64,000 bases of DNA from Streptomyces sp. D2-8 (GCF_023184515.1 NZ_JAAHBP010000014.1:186001-250000); one strand, 5' to 3'; counted from the stretch's first letter, positions 25,403 through 34,513 are shown. The notes: generated by a model from the letters alone, not told the origin. A program made the numbers and translations.

Positions 25403-25457
25403 CTGAGGGGCCTCAGGGGCTCCGTAAGGTGCTTACGGAACGCCTAAGACCCCTCAG
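25403..25457 (-). terminator. nested hairpin between two minus-strand genes
   Basis: An inner perfect stem TCCGTAAG / CTTACGGA (25421-25428, 25432-25439, loop of 3) is exactly concentric with an outer stem CTGAGGGG / CCCCTCAG (25403-25410, 25450-25457); most of the bases between also pair. It follows the stop of the 178-residue membrane protein by 13 bases. Confidence 0.8.
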
Positions 25458-25470
25458 GACCTGCGGGCTC

Positions 25471-26007
25471 TCAGCTCGCGGACGGCAGTCCGAGCAGGAT
25501 GCCGGTGTACTTGAGGACGGCCAGGAGCAGGCCGATGACGCCGAGCGCGACTCCCGCCCAGGCGACGGACTTGATCCAGGGGGCCTGGATCCTGCCCGGC
25601 GTGCCGAACGCGGGGCGGGCGAGCGTCACGACACCGACGACCAGCGCGATCAGCGCGAACAGGCCGCCCCACAGGGCGGTGGTCTGCCAGGCGTCGCCGT
25701 AGACCGCCTGGATCTGCTGGGCCACGCCCGCGTTCTGCGCGGTCTCCAGCTGACCGACGAGGTTCTGGCGCGCGGCGGCCACGGTGCCGACCCAGCTGCC
25801 GGTGAGCGAGACGACGCCCAGCGCGGCGGAGACCACGGCGGCAGCGCCCTGGCCGATGCCGGAGGGGCTCTCCTCCTTGGTCTGCGCGTCGTCGGCCGCG
25901 GCCGGGACCTCGGTCTGGTGCACCTCGTCGGACTCGGTGGTGTCCACCGCCTTCTCGTCGGTCGTGGCCTTGGTGGCCTCGGTCTCGTCCACTGCGTTCG
26001 TAGCCAT
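25471..26007 (-). CDS. membrane protein of unknown function, 178 residues
   Basis: The first 50 residues are acidic and Thr/Glu-rich (TEATKATTDEKAVDTTESDE). Three hydrophobic segments follow: AAAVVSAALGVVSLTGSWVG, TTALWGGLFALIALVVGVVT, and WAGVALGVIGLLLAVLKYTG. Between the first and second is a soluble stretch with QNAGVAQQIQAVYGDAWQ. I do not recognise a named family. ATG 26007 begins MATNAVDETE; its ribosome site is weak. It ends at a strong nested terminator and is probably monocistronic. Confidence 0.7.
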   Translation of the reverse strand: MATNAVDETEATKATTDEKAVDTTESDEVHQTEVPAAADDAQTKEESPSGIGQGAAAVVSAALGVVSLTGSWVGTVAAARQNLVGQLETAQNAGVAQQIQAVYGDAWQTTALWGGLFALIALVVGVVTLARPAFGTPGRIQAPWIKSVAWAGVALGVIGLLLAVLKYTGILLGLPSAS

Positions 26008-26042
26008 GTCTCGCACCGTAGGGTCGCTGTCTGAGAAGTCTC

Positions 26043-26615
26043 TTAATGATCGTCGTGAGCGGCACGCGCGCGTGCGGCGCGCCACTCGGGCGCCAGCACC
26101 GACCAGACTTCGAGATCGTGCCGTACGCCACCATAGGGGTGTGCCTCGCGTCGCACACCGTCACGGGTCATACCGAGTCGCCGCGCCACGTTCAGGCTCG
26201 GCTGGTTGCCGGAGGCGGCGACCCACTCGACGCGGTGGATGCCGCGCTGCTCGACGGCCCAGTCGATGAGGACCCGCATCGCGCGGGTGACCAGGCCCCG
26301 GCCCGTTCCGGCGGGCTCCAGCCAGCAGCCGACCTCGCAGTTTCCGGTCGCCGCGTCGAAGTTCAGGAACAGCACCCCGCCCACCAGCGTCCCCTCCAGC
26401 CACAGGCCGTGCAGGGACCCCGTGTCGGCGGCGCGCATGTCGGCGTAGAGCTGGAGCTTCGCACGGGCCGAGAGCAGGTCCGTCTCGGTCGTCCCGAACG
26501 GGATGTACTGCCCGATGAACTCCCGCCCCCGCTCCAGGTGCGCCAGGAACTCCCCGGCGTGCCAGGACTCCAGGGGCCTCAGTTCGGCGTCGTCACCCAG
26601 CGATATCGCGTACAT
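26043..26615 (-). CDS. GNAT acetyltransferase, RimL-like
   Basis: This 190-residue protein matches the ribosomal-protein serine/alanine N-acetyltransferase type: LRPLESWHAGEFLAHLERG at the start, GCWLEPAGTGRGLVTRAMR (acetyl-CoA loop, with variant of the R/QxxGxG/A motif), and ASGNQPSLNVARRLGMTRDG near the C-terminus. The acceptor cannot be inferred. ATG 26615 lies 23 bases inside the 3' end of the MMPL gene, in another frame, so the two are translationally linked. Cytoplasmic. Confidence 0.82.
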   Translation of the reverse strand: MYAISLGDDAELRPLESWHAGEFLAHLERGREFIGQYIPFGTTETDLLSARAKLQLYADMRAADTGSLHGLWLEGTLVGGVLFLNFDAATGNCEVGCWLEPAGTGRGLVTRAMRVLIDWAVEQRGIHRVEWVAASGNQPSLNVARRLGMTRDGVRREAHPYGGVRHDLEVWSVLAPEWRAARARAAHDDH

Positions 26616-28839
26616 CCCGCTGCCGCTCCTCCTCCGCCAGGACGTCCGCCACCTCGGCGTCCGTCGCGGCGGCCAGCCTCTCATGGGCGGCACGGCTCTC
26701 GGGCGGCTCGATGCTGAGGCGCGGCATGCGCTTGTCCAGCCAGCCGGGCAGCCACCAGTTGGCGCCGCCGAGCAGGTGCATCAGGGCCGGGACGAGGAGG
26801 GTGCGCAGGACGAAGGCGTCCAGGGCGACGGCGGCGGCCAGGGCGATGCCGAACATCGCGATCACCCGGTCGCCGCTGAGCACGAAGGCCAGGAAGACGG
26901 AGATCATGATGACCGCCGCCGAGTTGATCACCCGGCTGGTCTCGGCGAGGCCGACGCGCACGGCCCGCCGGTTGTCGCCGCTCTCCAGCCACTCCTCGTA
27001 CATCCGGCTGACCAGGAAGACCTGGTAGTCCATGGAGAGGCCGAAGAGCACCGACACCATGATCACGGGCAGGAAGGGCTCGATGGGCCCCGCGCTGCCG
27101 AGGCCGAGCAGCTCGCTGCCCCAGCCCCACTGGAATATCGCGACCACCACGCCGAAGGCGGAGGCCACGGCGGCGACGTTCATCAGGGCGGCCTTCAGCG
27201 GGATGCCGACGGACCGGAAGGCGAGCAGGAGCAGCAGACAGCCCAGACCGATGACGACCCCGACGAACAGGGGCAGCTTGGAGACGATGACGTCGGCGAA
27301 GTCGTCGTAGCCGGCCGTCATACCGCCCACCTGCACGTCGAGCGAGGTGCCCGACTCGGCGCGCGGCAGCACCTCGCCGCGCAGCCGGTCGACGAGGTCG
27401 CTGGTCGCCAGTGACTGCGGGGAGGACTCCGGGACGACGGTGAGGTAGGCGGTGTGGCCGCCGGAGTCGAACGTCACCGGGGTCACCGAGGCGACGCCGT
27501 CGGTGGCGCGGAGCGTGCCGTCGAGGTTGTCCAGGGCGAGTTTGTCGTCGCCACCGTCGACCTTCGTGACGAGGGTGAGCGGGCCGTTCACACCGGGGCC
27601 GAAGCCGTCGGCGAGCAGGTCGTAGGCCTGGCGGGTGGTCGCCGTCCGCGGTCCGTTGCCCTGGTCGGAGGTGCCCAGGTGCAGGGAGAGGGTGGGCAGC
27701 GCGAGGACGGCCATGACGACCAGGGCGACCGCGCCGAGCACCTTGGGGTGGCGTTCCACGAAGGCCGACCAGCGGGCCGCGAAGCCGGTGGGCACCTCGG
27801 GTTCGGGCCCGTGCTCCGCGAGGCGGCGGCGCTCACGGCGGCTGAGCGCGCGCATGCCGATGAAGGACAGCAGGGCGGGCAGCAGCGTGACGGAGGCGGC
27901 GACGGTGAGGATCACCGTGAGGCTGGCCGCGACGGCGACGCCGTTGAGGAAGCTCAGCCGGAGGATCAGCATGCCCAGCAGGGCTATGCAAACGGTGGCA
28001 CCCGCGAACACGACCGCCCGTCCCGTGGTCGCGACGGCGTTCGTGGCGGCCTCGGTGACGGACAGCCCGCGCTTCAGCCCGCGCCGGTGCCGGGTGACGA
28101 TGAACAGCGCGTAGTCGATGCCGACGCCGAGCCCGATGAGCAGGCCCAGCATGGGTGCGAAGTCGGCGACGGTCATGACGTGCCCGAGCAGCACGATCCC
28201 GGCGTAGGCGGTGCCGACGCCGACCAGGGCGGTGGCGATGGGCAGCAGGGACGCGGCGAGCGAGCCGAAGGCGAGGAACAGCACGACGGCTGCGACGATC
28301 ACGCCGACGATCTCGGCGAGGTGCCCGCCGGAGGACTCGGTGAGCGCGACGGCGCTGCCGCCCAGCTCCACCTGGAGCCCGTCGTTCTCGGCGCTCTTCG
28401 CGGTGTCGACGACGGCCCGCGCCTCGCCCTCGGCGATGTCCTCGGCCCGGTCGTCGAAGGTGACCGAGGCGTACGCGGTACGGCCGTCCCCGCTGATGCG
28501 GCCCGTGCCCGGCCCGTCGTAGGGGCTGGTGACCGAGGCCACGCCGGGGAGGTTCTCTATCCGGTCCAGGGTGCGGGTCATCGCCTGCTCGACGTCGGCG
28601 GCGCGGACGCTGCCGGACGTGGTGTGCCAGACGACGGTGTCGCTGTCACCGCCGAGCTGCGGGAAGCCCTCGTGCAGCAGCTCGGTGGCGCGGCCCGACT
28701 CGGTACCGGGGACCTCGTAGTCGTTCGAGTACGTGGTGCCGGCGACGGCGGCGCCCGCGGCGATCCCCGCGAACGCGAGGAGCCACAGCAGGACGCTGAG
28801 CAGACGGCGCTGGACACACCAGCGTGCGAGGGCTGCCAC
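26593..28839 (-). CDS. MMPL-family (RND-type) membrane transporter
   Basis: This 748-residue transporter has two repeats of one helix, a large extracellular loop, and five helices. The first half has FAPMLGLLIGLGVGIDYALFIVTRHRR, the second FLPVIMVSVLFGLSMDYQVFLVSRMYEEW; both show the GxxxDY/F motif used for proton relay in MMPL proteins. Such proteins export lipids or drugs in actinobacteria. GTG 28839 has GGGAG seven to eight bases upstream. The GNAT gene overlaps its end. No regulator gene is adjacent; the upstream 158 bases are relatively AT-rich and may hold the promoter. Confidence 0.92.
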   Translation of the reverse strand: MAALARWCVQRRLLSVLLWLLAFAGIAAGAAVAGTTYSNDYEVPGTESGRATELLHEGFPQLGGDSDTVVWHTTSGSVRAADVEQAMTRTLDRIENLPGVASVTSPYDGPGTGRISGDGRTAYASVTFDDRAEDIAEGEARAVVDTAKSAENDGLQVELGGSAVALTESSGGHLAEIVGVIVAAVVLFLAFGSLAASLLPIATALVGVGTAYAGIVLLGHVMTVADFAPMLGLLIGLGVGIDYALFIVTRHRRGLKRGLSVTEAATNAVATTGRAVVFAGATVCIALLGMLILRLSFLNGVAVAASLTVILTVAASVTLLPALLSFIGMRALSRRERRRLAEHGPEPEVPTGFAARWSAFVERHPKVLGAVALVVMAVLALPTLSLHLGTSDQGNGPRTATTRQAYDLLADGFGPGVNGPLTLVTKVDGGDDKLALDNLDGTLRATDGVASVTPVTFDSGGHTAYLTVVPESSPQSLATSDLVDRLRGEVLPRAESGTSLDVQVGGMTAGYDDFADVIVSKLPLFVGVVIGLGCLLLLLAFRSVGIPLKAALMNVAAVASAFGVVVAIFQWGWGSELLGLGSAGPIEPFLPVIMVSVLFGLSMDYQVFLVSRMYEEWLESGDNRRAVRVGLAETSRVINSAAVIMISVFLAFVLSGDRVIAMFGIALAAAVALDAFVLRTLLVPALMHLLGGANWWLPGWLDKRMPRLSIEPPESRAAHERLAAATDAEVADVLAEEERQRDVRDIAG

Positions 28840-28997
28840 GAATCGTGCTCCCGGAGTTGCCTTGTGTGGATCTTTGGCCGGGAACAGTCGTGCATGAACT
28901 GAACAGCCAGCAAAGAACGCATGAGCAATGCGCCATCACTCTTACAGGCTCACGAGATCATTTGTCGCTTTCGTGGGCTTATTCACAGCGGCCGGAC

Positions 28998-29354
28998 TCA
29001 GTCGAACTGGTCCCCCAGCGCCATCACCATCACGCCCGCGATCAGCAGCCACAGTGCGCGCCGGGTGCGGCCGCGGGAGCCCAGCACGGCGGCGGCAGCG
29101 CATACGGCGGCCCCGCCGGCGTACGCGGCCGGGACCAGGGCCGGTGCCGAGCGCGTGAGGCGGAGCAGCGCCGCGGCCAGACCGGCCAGGGTCAGTGCGG
29201 CGCCGGTGCCCGCCGCCGTCCAGCGGGCCCGGCGGGCGTCTTCCAGGGGATCGTCGGCCTCGTCCTGCTCGGCGCCTTGCTCGACGTCCTGCTCGGCGGC
29301 CGCCTCCGAGTCCGTTATCTCTGGGTCGGTGTCGGAATCAGCACGTCCACTCAT
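28998..29354 (-). CDS. small membrane protein, 118 residues
   Basis: An acidic N-terminal 45 residues (DSDTDPEITDSEAAAEQDVE) precede three hydrophobic segments: TGAALTLAGLAAALL, APALVPAAYAGGAAVCAAAAV, and ALWLLIAGVMVMALGD. No known family is recognised. ATG 29354 starts MSGRADSD; an upstream reading would cross the promoter of the methyltransferase gene. It is divergent from that gene. Inferred inner-membrane location; role unknown. Confidence 0.65.
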   Translation of the reverse strand: MSGRADSDTDPEITDSEAAAEQDVEQGAEQDEADDPLEDARRARWTAAGTGAALTLAGLAAALLRLTRSAPALVPAAYAGGAAVCAAAAVLGSRGRTRRALWLLIAGVMVMALGDQFD

Positions 29355-29545
29355 GGCCGAGACGGTAGCGCGCCGGGCGGGGAAAACCGGGTGCGGGTCC
29401 GTCGGACCGCTTGCTAGCGTCCGTCGGTCCGAGAAATGCCCGCGGCCTCCCGCCGCCCAGCCGAAGCAGGTGCATTGTTTGACGGTCCGACCGAGCTCCG
29501 ACGCATCCCCTTTCTTCATCAAGGACTCAAGGAGCCCGTTCACCG

Positions 29546-30346
29546 ATGTCGGACATCACTTCCCGGACCTCGAACGACCCCCTCTCTGACCGTGTGAGCC
29601 ACCCCGGCTACCCCCGCAGCAACGGCTACGACGCCCGCTGGACCATCGACAACCAGATGGGCCCGCACGCGCTGTGGCTGCTGGAGTGGCTGGCCCCCGC
29701 CCTGGGGCTCGACACCCTGAGCCCCGGTTCCCGGGTGCTCGACCTGGGCTGCGGACGCGCCATGACGTCGATCTTCCTCGCCAAGGAATACGACGTGCAG
29801 GTCACCGCCGCCGACCTGTGGATCAAGCCCGACGAGAACGCCGGGCGCATCGCCGAGGCGGGCGTCACCGACCGTGTCCTGCCCGTGCACGCCGAGGCGC
29901 ACGACCTGCCCTTCGGCGAGGGCAGCTTCGACGCGATCGTCTCCATCGACGCCTACCAGTACTTCGGCACGAACGACCTGTACCTGCCAGAGCTGACGCG
30001 GCTGCTGAAGCCCGGCGGGCGGATCGGCGTCGTCGTACCGGCGCTGCGCGAGGAGATCGACGGCGTCGAGCCGCCGGAGCATCTCGAGCCGTACTGGGAG
30101 CCCGGATTCTGGTGCTTCCACACGGCGGCCTGGTGGCGGCGCCACTGGACCCGCGGCGGAGTGGAGGTCGAGACCGCGGACTGGCTGGAGGACGGCTGGC
30201 GCGACTGGCTGCGGTGGAGCGAGGTCGTGGCCGAGGAGCACACGGACGAGTTCCACATCCGGATGGCCGGACGGTCGGCCGAGATGCTGCGTCTCGACCA
30301 GGGCTCCACGCTCGGCTTCGTCCGGGTCGTGGGACGCAGGCACTAG
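29546..30346 (+). CDS. SAM-dependent methyltransferase (class I)
   Basis: This 266-residue methyltransferase has motif I SRVLDLGCGRAMTSIFLA near residue 62, the acidic loop VTAADLWIKPDENAGR, motif with FDAIVSIDAYQYF, and post-motif RLLKPGGRIGVVVPAL. The N-terminal TIDNQMGPHALWLLEWLAP is shared with a family of small-molecule methyltransferases; substrate unknown. AAGGAG lies 11 bases before the ATG. A strong 17-bp hairpin ends the gene. Confidence 0.88.
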   Translation: MSDITSRTSNDPLSDRVSHPGYPRSNGYDARWTIDNQMGPHALWLLEWLAPALGLDTLSPGSRVLDLGCGRAMTSIFLAKEYDVQVTAADLWIKPDENAGRIAEAGVTDRVLPVHAEAHDLPFGEGSFDAIVSIDAYQYFGTNDLYLPELTRLLKPGGRIGVVVPALREEIDGVEPPEHLEPYWEPGFWCFHTAAWWRRHWTRGGVEVETADWLEDGWRDWLRWSEVVAEEHTDEFHIRMAGRSAEMLRLDQGSTLGFVRVVGRRH

Positions 30347-30358
30347 GAAACGAACAAG

Positions 30359-30397
30359 CACAGGGGGGATGCACCGAGCCGGTGCATCCCCCCTGTG
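30359..30397. terminator. bidirectional terminator between methyltransferase gene and gatB
   Basis: A perfect 17-bp stem (CACAGGGGGGATGCACC and its complement) closes on a 5-base loop. It lies 12 bases past one stop and 14 bases past the opposing gatB stop, so it serves both converging genes. Confidence 0.9.
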
Positions 30398-30411
30398 GGG
30401 TCCCCTGGGGA

Positions 30412-31926
30412 TCAGCCCTCGCTGACGCCCAGCTTCTCCAGGATCAGCTCCTTGACGCGGGCCGCGTCGGCCTGGCCGCGCGTGGCCTTCATGACCGCGC
30501 CGACCAGGGCGCCGGCCGCGGCCACCTTGCCGCCGCGGATCTTGTCCGCGATGGCCGGGTTGCCGGCGATGGCCTCCTCGACGGCCGTGCCCAGCGCGCC
30601 CTCGTCGGAGACGACCTTCAGACCGCGCTTGTCGACGACCTCGTCGGGGGTGCCCTCGCCCGCGAGGACGCCCTCGATGACCTGCCGGGCCAGCTTGTCG
30701 TTCAGGTCGCCCTTCGCGACGAGCTCGGTGACCCGGGCGACCTGCGCCGGCGTGATCGCCAGTTCGTCGAGCGCCTTGCCCGACTCGTTGGCGCTGCGGG
30801 CCAGCTCGCCCATCCACCACTTGCGGGCGGAGGCCGCGTCGGCCCCGGCCTCGATCGTGGCGACGATGGGCTCCAGCGCACCGGCGTTGAGGATCGCCTG
30901 CATGTCGGTGGCCGAGACGCCCCACTCCTCGCGGAGCCGGCTGCGGCGGACCAGCGGCAGCTCGGGCAGCCCGGCCCGGATCTCCTCGACCCACTCACGG
31001 GACGGGGCCACCGGGACGAGGTCGGGCTCCGGGAAGTACCGGTAGTCCTCGGCCTCCTCCTTCACACGGCCCGAGGTCGTCGACCCCGTGTCCTCGTGGA
31101 AGTGCCGGGTCTCCTGGATGATCGTGCCGCCGGACGACAGCACGGCCGCGTGCCGCTGGATCTCGAAGCGGGCCGCGCGCTCCACGGACCGCAGCGAGTT
31201 GACGTTCTTCGTCTCCGAACGCGTGCCGAACTTCTCGGTGCCGTTCGGGCGCAGCGACAGGTTCACGTCGCAGCGCATCTGGCCCATCTCCATCCGGGCC
31301 TCGGAGACGCCGAGCGCCTTGATGAGCTCGCGCAGCTCACGGACGTAGGCCCGCGCGACCTCGGGGGCACGCTCGCCCGCGCCCTCGATCGGCTTGGTGA
31401 CGATCTCGATGAGCGGGATGCCGGCGCGGTTGTAGTCCAGCAGCGAGTGCGAGGCGCCATGGATGCGGCCGGTGGCACCGCCGACGTGCGTCGACTTGCC
31501 GGTGTCCTCCTCCATGTGGGCGCGCTCGATCTCCACGCGGAAGGTCTCACCGTCCTCCAGCTGCACGTCGAGGTAGCCGTTGAAGGCGATCGGCTCGTCG
31601 TACTGGGAGGTCTGGAAGTTCTTCGGCATGTCCGGATAGAAGTAATTCTTCCGGGCGAAGCGGCACCACTCGGCGATCTCGCAGTTCAGCGCGAGGCCGA
31701 TCTTGATCGCGGACTCGACGCCGGTGGCGTTGACGACCGGCAGCGCGCCGGGCAGGCCGAGGCAGACCGGGCAGGTCTGCGCGTTGGCGTCCTGGCCGAG
31801 GGCGGTCGAGCAGCCGCAGAACATCTTGGTCTTGGTGCCGAGTTCGACATGGACCTCGAGGCCCATGACGGGGTCGTACGACGCGAGTGCGTCCTCGTAC
31901 GACACCAGGTCGGTCGTGGTGGTCAC
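30412..31926 (-). CDS. gatB: Asp-tRNA(Asn)/Glu-tRNA(Gln) amidotransferase subunit B
   Basis: GatB (504 residues) binds mischarged tRNA and phosphorylates the side-chain carboxylate before amidation. Family text includes GLEVHVELGTKTKMFCGC with zinc-binding cysteines, CPVCLGLPGALPVVN, and RIHGASHSLLDYNRAGIPLIEIVT. The C-terminal YqeY-like domain starts near residue 400 (ELAITPAQVARVTELVAKG). GTG start at 31926. Last gene of gatC-gatA-orf-gatB; its transcript ends at the hairpin just downstream. Confidence 0.96.
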   Translation of the reverse strand: MTTTTDLVSYEDALASYDPVMGLEVHVELGTKTKMFCGCSTALGQDANAQTCPVCLGLPGALPVVNATGVESAIKIGLALNCEIAEWCRFARKNYFYPDMPKNFQTSQYDEPIAFNGYLDVQLEDGETFRVEIERAHMEEDTGKSTHVGGATGRIHGASHSLLDYNRAGIPLIEIVTKPIEGAGERAPEVARAYVRELRELIKALGVSEARMEMGQMRCDVNLSLRPNGTEKFGTRSETKNVNSLRSVERAARFEIQRHAAVLSSGGTIIQETRHFHEDTGSTTSGRVKEEAEDYRYFPEPDLVPVAPSREWVEEIRAGLPELPLVRRSRLREEWGVSATDMQAILNAGALEPIVATIEAGADAASARKWWMGELARSANESGKALDELAITPAQVARVTELVAKGDLNDKLARQVIEGVLAGEGTPDEVVDKRGLKVVSDEGALGTAVEEAIAGNPAIADKIRGGKVAAAGALVGAVMKATRGQADAARVKELILEKLGVSEG

Positions 31927-31940
31927 GGTGAACTTCCCTC

Positions 31941-32180
31941 TCAGCCCAACAGGACGTCGTCGTCGCCCAGCTGCTTCAGCTCGCGGTAGAGAATGGCCAG
32001 GTTGGTGACGACAGCCGCTCCGGTCACGACGGCGTCGAGCAGCCGCAGCGTGTCGTTGTCTCCGCGGGCCTTCTTGATCTGCTTGTAGACACCGACGGCG
32101 CCGAAGGCCGACGTGGCCATCGACACGTACAGACCGGACTTGGACTTCTTGAAGCCCTTGGCCTTGGACAGTGCGCTCAC
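31941..32180 (-). CDS. conserved 79-residue protein embedded in the gatCAB operon
   Basis: The protein begins SALSKAKGFKKSKSGLYVS and is basic at first, with hydrophobic stretches around residues 18-30 and 48-64. Its GTG overlaps the gatA stop by four bases (GTGA), and gatB follows 14 bases after its stop. I recall an equivalent small gene at this place in S. coelicolor but know no function. No cysteine, no signal peptide. Tight coupling suggests it is made with the amidotransferase subunits. Confidence 0.75.
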   Translation of the reverse strand: MSALSKAKGFKKSKSGLYVSMATSAFGAVGVYKQIKKARGDNDTLRLLDAVVTGAAVVTNLAILYRELKQLGDDDVLLG

Positions 32181-33670
32181 AGCGACGGAGCCTCCTCGAT
32201 CAGCGGGTGGCCCCACTTTTCCACGAAGGCGGCCTCGACGGCTGCTCCCACCTTGTACAGGCGGTCGTCCTTCATGACGGGGGCGATGATCTGCAGGCCG
32301 ACCGGGAGGTTGTCCTCCGGGGCGAGACCGCACGGCAGCGACATGGCCGCGTTGCCCGCCAGGTTGGTCGGGATGGTGCACAGGTCGGCGAGGTACATCG
32401 CCATCGGGTCGTCGGCGCGCTCGCCGATCGCGAAGGCGGTGGTCGGGGTCGTCGGGGAGACGATCACGTCGACCTGCTCGAACGCCTTGTCGAAGTCCTG
32501 CTTGATGAGCGTGCGGACCTTCTGGGCGCTGCCGTAGTAGGCGTCGTAGTAGCCGCTCGACAGGGCGTAGGTGCCGAGCATGATGCGGCGCTTGACCTCG
32601 GGGCCGAAGCCGGCCTCGCGGGTCAGGGAGGTGACCGCCTCGGCGGAGTTGGTGCCGTCGTCGCCGGTCCGCAGGCCGTAGCGCAGGCCGTCGAAGCGGG
32701 CGAGGTTGGAGGAGCACTCGGAGGGCGCGATCAGGTAGTACGCCGACAGCGCCAGGTCGAAGGACGGGCAGTCCAGCTCGACGATCTCGGCGCCCAGCTC
32801 CTTGAGCAGCGCGACGGACTCGTCGAACCGCTGGATGACGCCGGCCTGGTAGCCCTCGCCGCGGAACTGCTTGACGACGCCGACGCGCATGCCCTCGACG
32901 CTGCCGTTGCGGGCGGCCTCGACGACCGGCGGGACCGGGGCGTCGATGGAGGTCGAGTCGAGCGGGTCGTGCCCGGCGATGACCTCGTGCAGCAGGGCCG
33001 CGTCCAGGACCGTGCGGGCGCAGGGCCCGCCCTGGTCGAGGGAGGAGGAGAAGGCGACCATGCCGTACCGGGACACCCCGCCGTACGTCGGCTTCACACC
33101 GACCGTGCCGGTGACGGCGGCGGGCTGGCGGATGGAACCGCCGGTGTCCGTGCCGATGGCGAGCGGGGCCTGGAAGGAGGCCAGCGCGGCGGACGAACCG
33201 CCACCGGAGCCGCCGGGGATCTTGGTGAGGTCCCAGGGGTTGCCGGTCGGGCCGTAGGCGCTGTTCTCGGTGGAGGACCCCATGGCGAACTCGTCCATGT
33301 TGGTCTTGCCGAGGATGACCACGTCGGCGGCCTTCAGGCGCTGGGTGACCGTCGCGTCGTAGGGCGGGATCCAGCCCTCGAGGATCTTCGAACCGACGGT
33401 GGTCGGGATGCCCTCGGTGGTGAAGATGTCCTTCAGCGCGAGGGGCACACCGGCCAGGGGGCCGAGCTTCTCCCCCTTGGCGCGCTTGTCGTCGACGGCG
33501 CGGGCCTGGGCGAGGGCGCCCTCGCGGTCGACGTGCAGGAAGGCGTGCACCTTCTCGTCGACGGCCTCGATGCGGGCGAGGTGGGCCTCGGTGACCTGCA
33601 CCGCGGTGAGCTCGCCGGAGGCGATCCTCGCGGCGGTCTCGGCGGCCGTGAGCTTGATGATGTCCGTCAT
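32177..33670 (-). CDS. gatA: Asp-tRNA(Asn)/Glu-tRNA(Gln) amidotransferase subunit A
   Basis: GatA (497 residues) hydrolyses glutamine and sends ammonia to GatB. The amidase-signature triad is intact: Lys in VPLALKDIFTTEG, Ser in GGSGGGSSAALASF (cis-Ser), and Ser in GTDTGGSIRQPAAVTG (nucleophile). GGAGG lies nine bases before the ATG. It follows gatC with only five bases between stop and start, and overlaps the 79-residue gene at its end. The complex makes Gln-tRNA(Gln) in organisms lacking a glutaminyl-tRNA synthetase. Confidence 0.96.
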   Translation of the reverse strand: MTDIIKLTAAETAARIASGELTAVQVTEAHLARIEAVDEKVHAFLHVDREGALAQARAVDDKRAKGEKLGPLAGVPLALKDIFTTEGIPTTVGSKILEGWIPPYDATVTQRLKAADVVILGKTNMDEFAMGSSTENSAYGPTGNPWDLTKIPGGSGGGSSAALASFQAPLAIGTDTGGSIRQPAAVTGTVGVKPTYGGVSRYGMVAFSSSLDQGGPCARTVLDAALLHEVIAGHDPLDSTSIDAPVPPVVEAARNGSVEGMRVGVVKQFRGEGYQAGVIQRFDESVALLKELGAEIVELDCPSFDLALSAYYLIAPSECSSNLARFDGLRYGLRTGDDGTNSAEAVTSLTREAGFGPEVKRRIMLGTYALSSGYYDAYYGSAQKVRTLIKQDFDKAFEQVDVIVSPTTPTTAFAIGERADDPMAMYLADLCTIPTNLAGNAAMSLPCGLAPEDNLPVGLQIIAPVMKDDRLYKVGAAVEAAFVEKWGHPLIEEAPSL

Positions 33671-33675
33671 GGCGA

Positions 33676-33972
33676 TTAGTCCTCCCCCAGGATCTGCGGC
33701 ACCTTGAAACGCTGCTGCTCCTGGGCCGGGGCGCCGGAGAGCGCCTGCTCGGGGGTGAGCGACGGACGGACCTCGTCCGCCCGCATGACGTTCGTCAGCG
33801 GGAGGGGGTGCGAGGTCGGCGGTACGTCTTGGTCGGCGACCTCGCTGACGCGGGCGACCGCGCCGATGATGTCGTCCAGCTGTCCCGCGAAGTGGTCGAG
33901 CTCTTCGGGCTTCAGCTCCAGACGCGCCAGCCGGGCGAGGTGGGCGACCTCCTCGCGCGTGATGCCAGGCAT
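33676..33972 (-). CDS. gatC: Asp-tRNA(Asn)/Glu-tRNA(Gln) amidotransferase subunit C
   Basis: GatC is the 98-residue tether that joins GatA and GatB. The N-terminus has the family signature MPGITREEVAHLARLARLEL, then ELDHFAGQLDDIIGAVARVSEV, and the C-terminal segment that wraps GatA includes LTNVMRADEVRPSL. First gene of the operon. The ATG at 33972 is 105 bases from the stop of the divergent-side gene at 34077. Confidence 0.94.
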   Translation of the reverse strand: MPGITREEVAHLARLARLELKPEELDHFAGQLDDIIGAVARVSEVADQDVPPTSHPLPLTNVMRADEVRPSLTPEQALSGAPAQEQQRFKVPQILGED

Positions 33973-34076
33973 GCAGCGATCCTCTGGGGTGAGTGAATGT
34001 GGTGTGGCCCAATCCTATGGGGCGGGGGGCCGTGCCCGTTAAACGGTTTGCCGCGCCGGAGGCTCATGGGGCGCGC

Positions 34077-34448
34077 TCAGACCGCGAAGAGCAGTCCGGC
34101 AGTGATCAGGACGACGACCGCGGTGGCGAAGTGGATCCCGAAGGCCACCGCCTTCGTACCGCCGTGGCGCAGCACGATCAGCGTGTCGCCGAGCGGTACG
34201 AGTGCCACGCCGAGCATGAACCAGGCCTCGGCCCGGGCCCCCGCGAAGGCGAGCAGCGCCAGGCCGACGAGCCCGAAGGTTCCGTCTCGCAGGCCCTTGA
34301 TCGTCAGGTAGGCGCCGGCGTCGCCGCCGGGGTCTGCCGGGACGCCGTAACCGGCGGCGGAGGGGGCGGGCTGGAACAGGAACCGGTAGCCGAGGAACAG
34401 GCAGAACAGGTTGAGCACGACGGCCAGGGTGTAGGCGGCGACGGTCAC
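34077..34448 (-). CDS. DUF4267-like small membrane protein
   Basis: This 123-residue protein has four hydrophobic segments: TLAVVLNLFCLFLGYRFLF, GTFGLVGLALLAFAGA, AWFMLGVALVPLGDTLIVL, and FATAVVVLITAGLLFAV. The pattern with YGVPADPGGDAGAYLTIKGL between helices 1 and 2 matches DUF4267 proteins as I recall them. AGGAGAAG lies just upstream of the GTG start. It is divergent from a TetR gene, with two identical 13-bp palindromes in the gap. Confidence 0.75.
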   Translation of the reverse strand: MTVAAYTLAVVLNLFCLFLGYRFLFQPAPSAAGYGVPADPGGDAGAYLTIKGLRDGTFGLVGLALLAFAGARAEAWFMLGVALVPLGDTLIVLRHGGTKAVAFGIHFATAVVVLITAGLLFAV

Positions 34449-34463
34449 GTCTTCTCCTCGTTT

Positions 34464-34476
34464 CTAGCGGTGCTAG
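34464..34476. promoter_or_regulatory. TetR operator copy 1 (CTAGCGGTGCTAG)
   Basis: A palindrome with arms CTAGC and GCTAG and a 3-base spacer lies 15 bases upstream of the DUF4267-like gene. An identical sequence lies 50 bases away, and a half-site GCTAGC occurs between them at 34490-34495. Confidence 0.7.
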
Positions 34477-34513
34477 CGATTTGAGCGAAGCTAGCAGAGC
34501 GCCGACAGGAACG

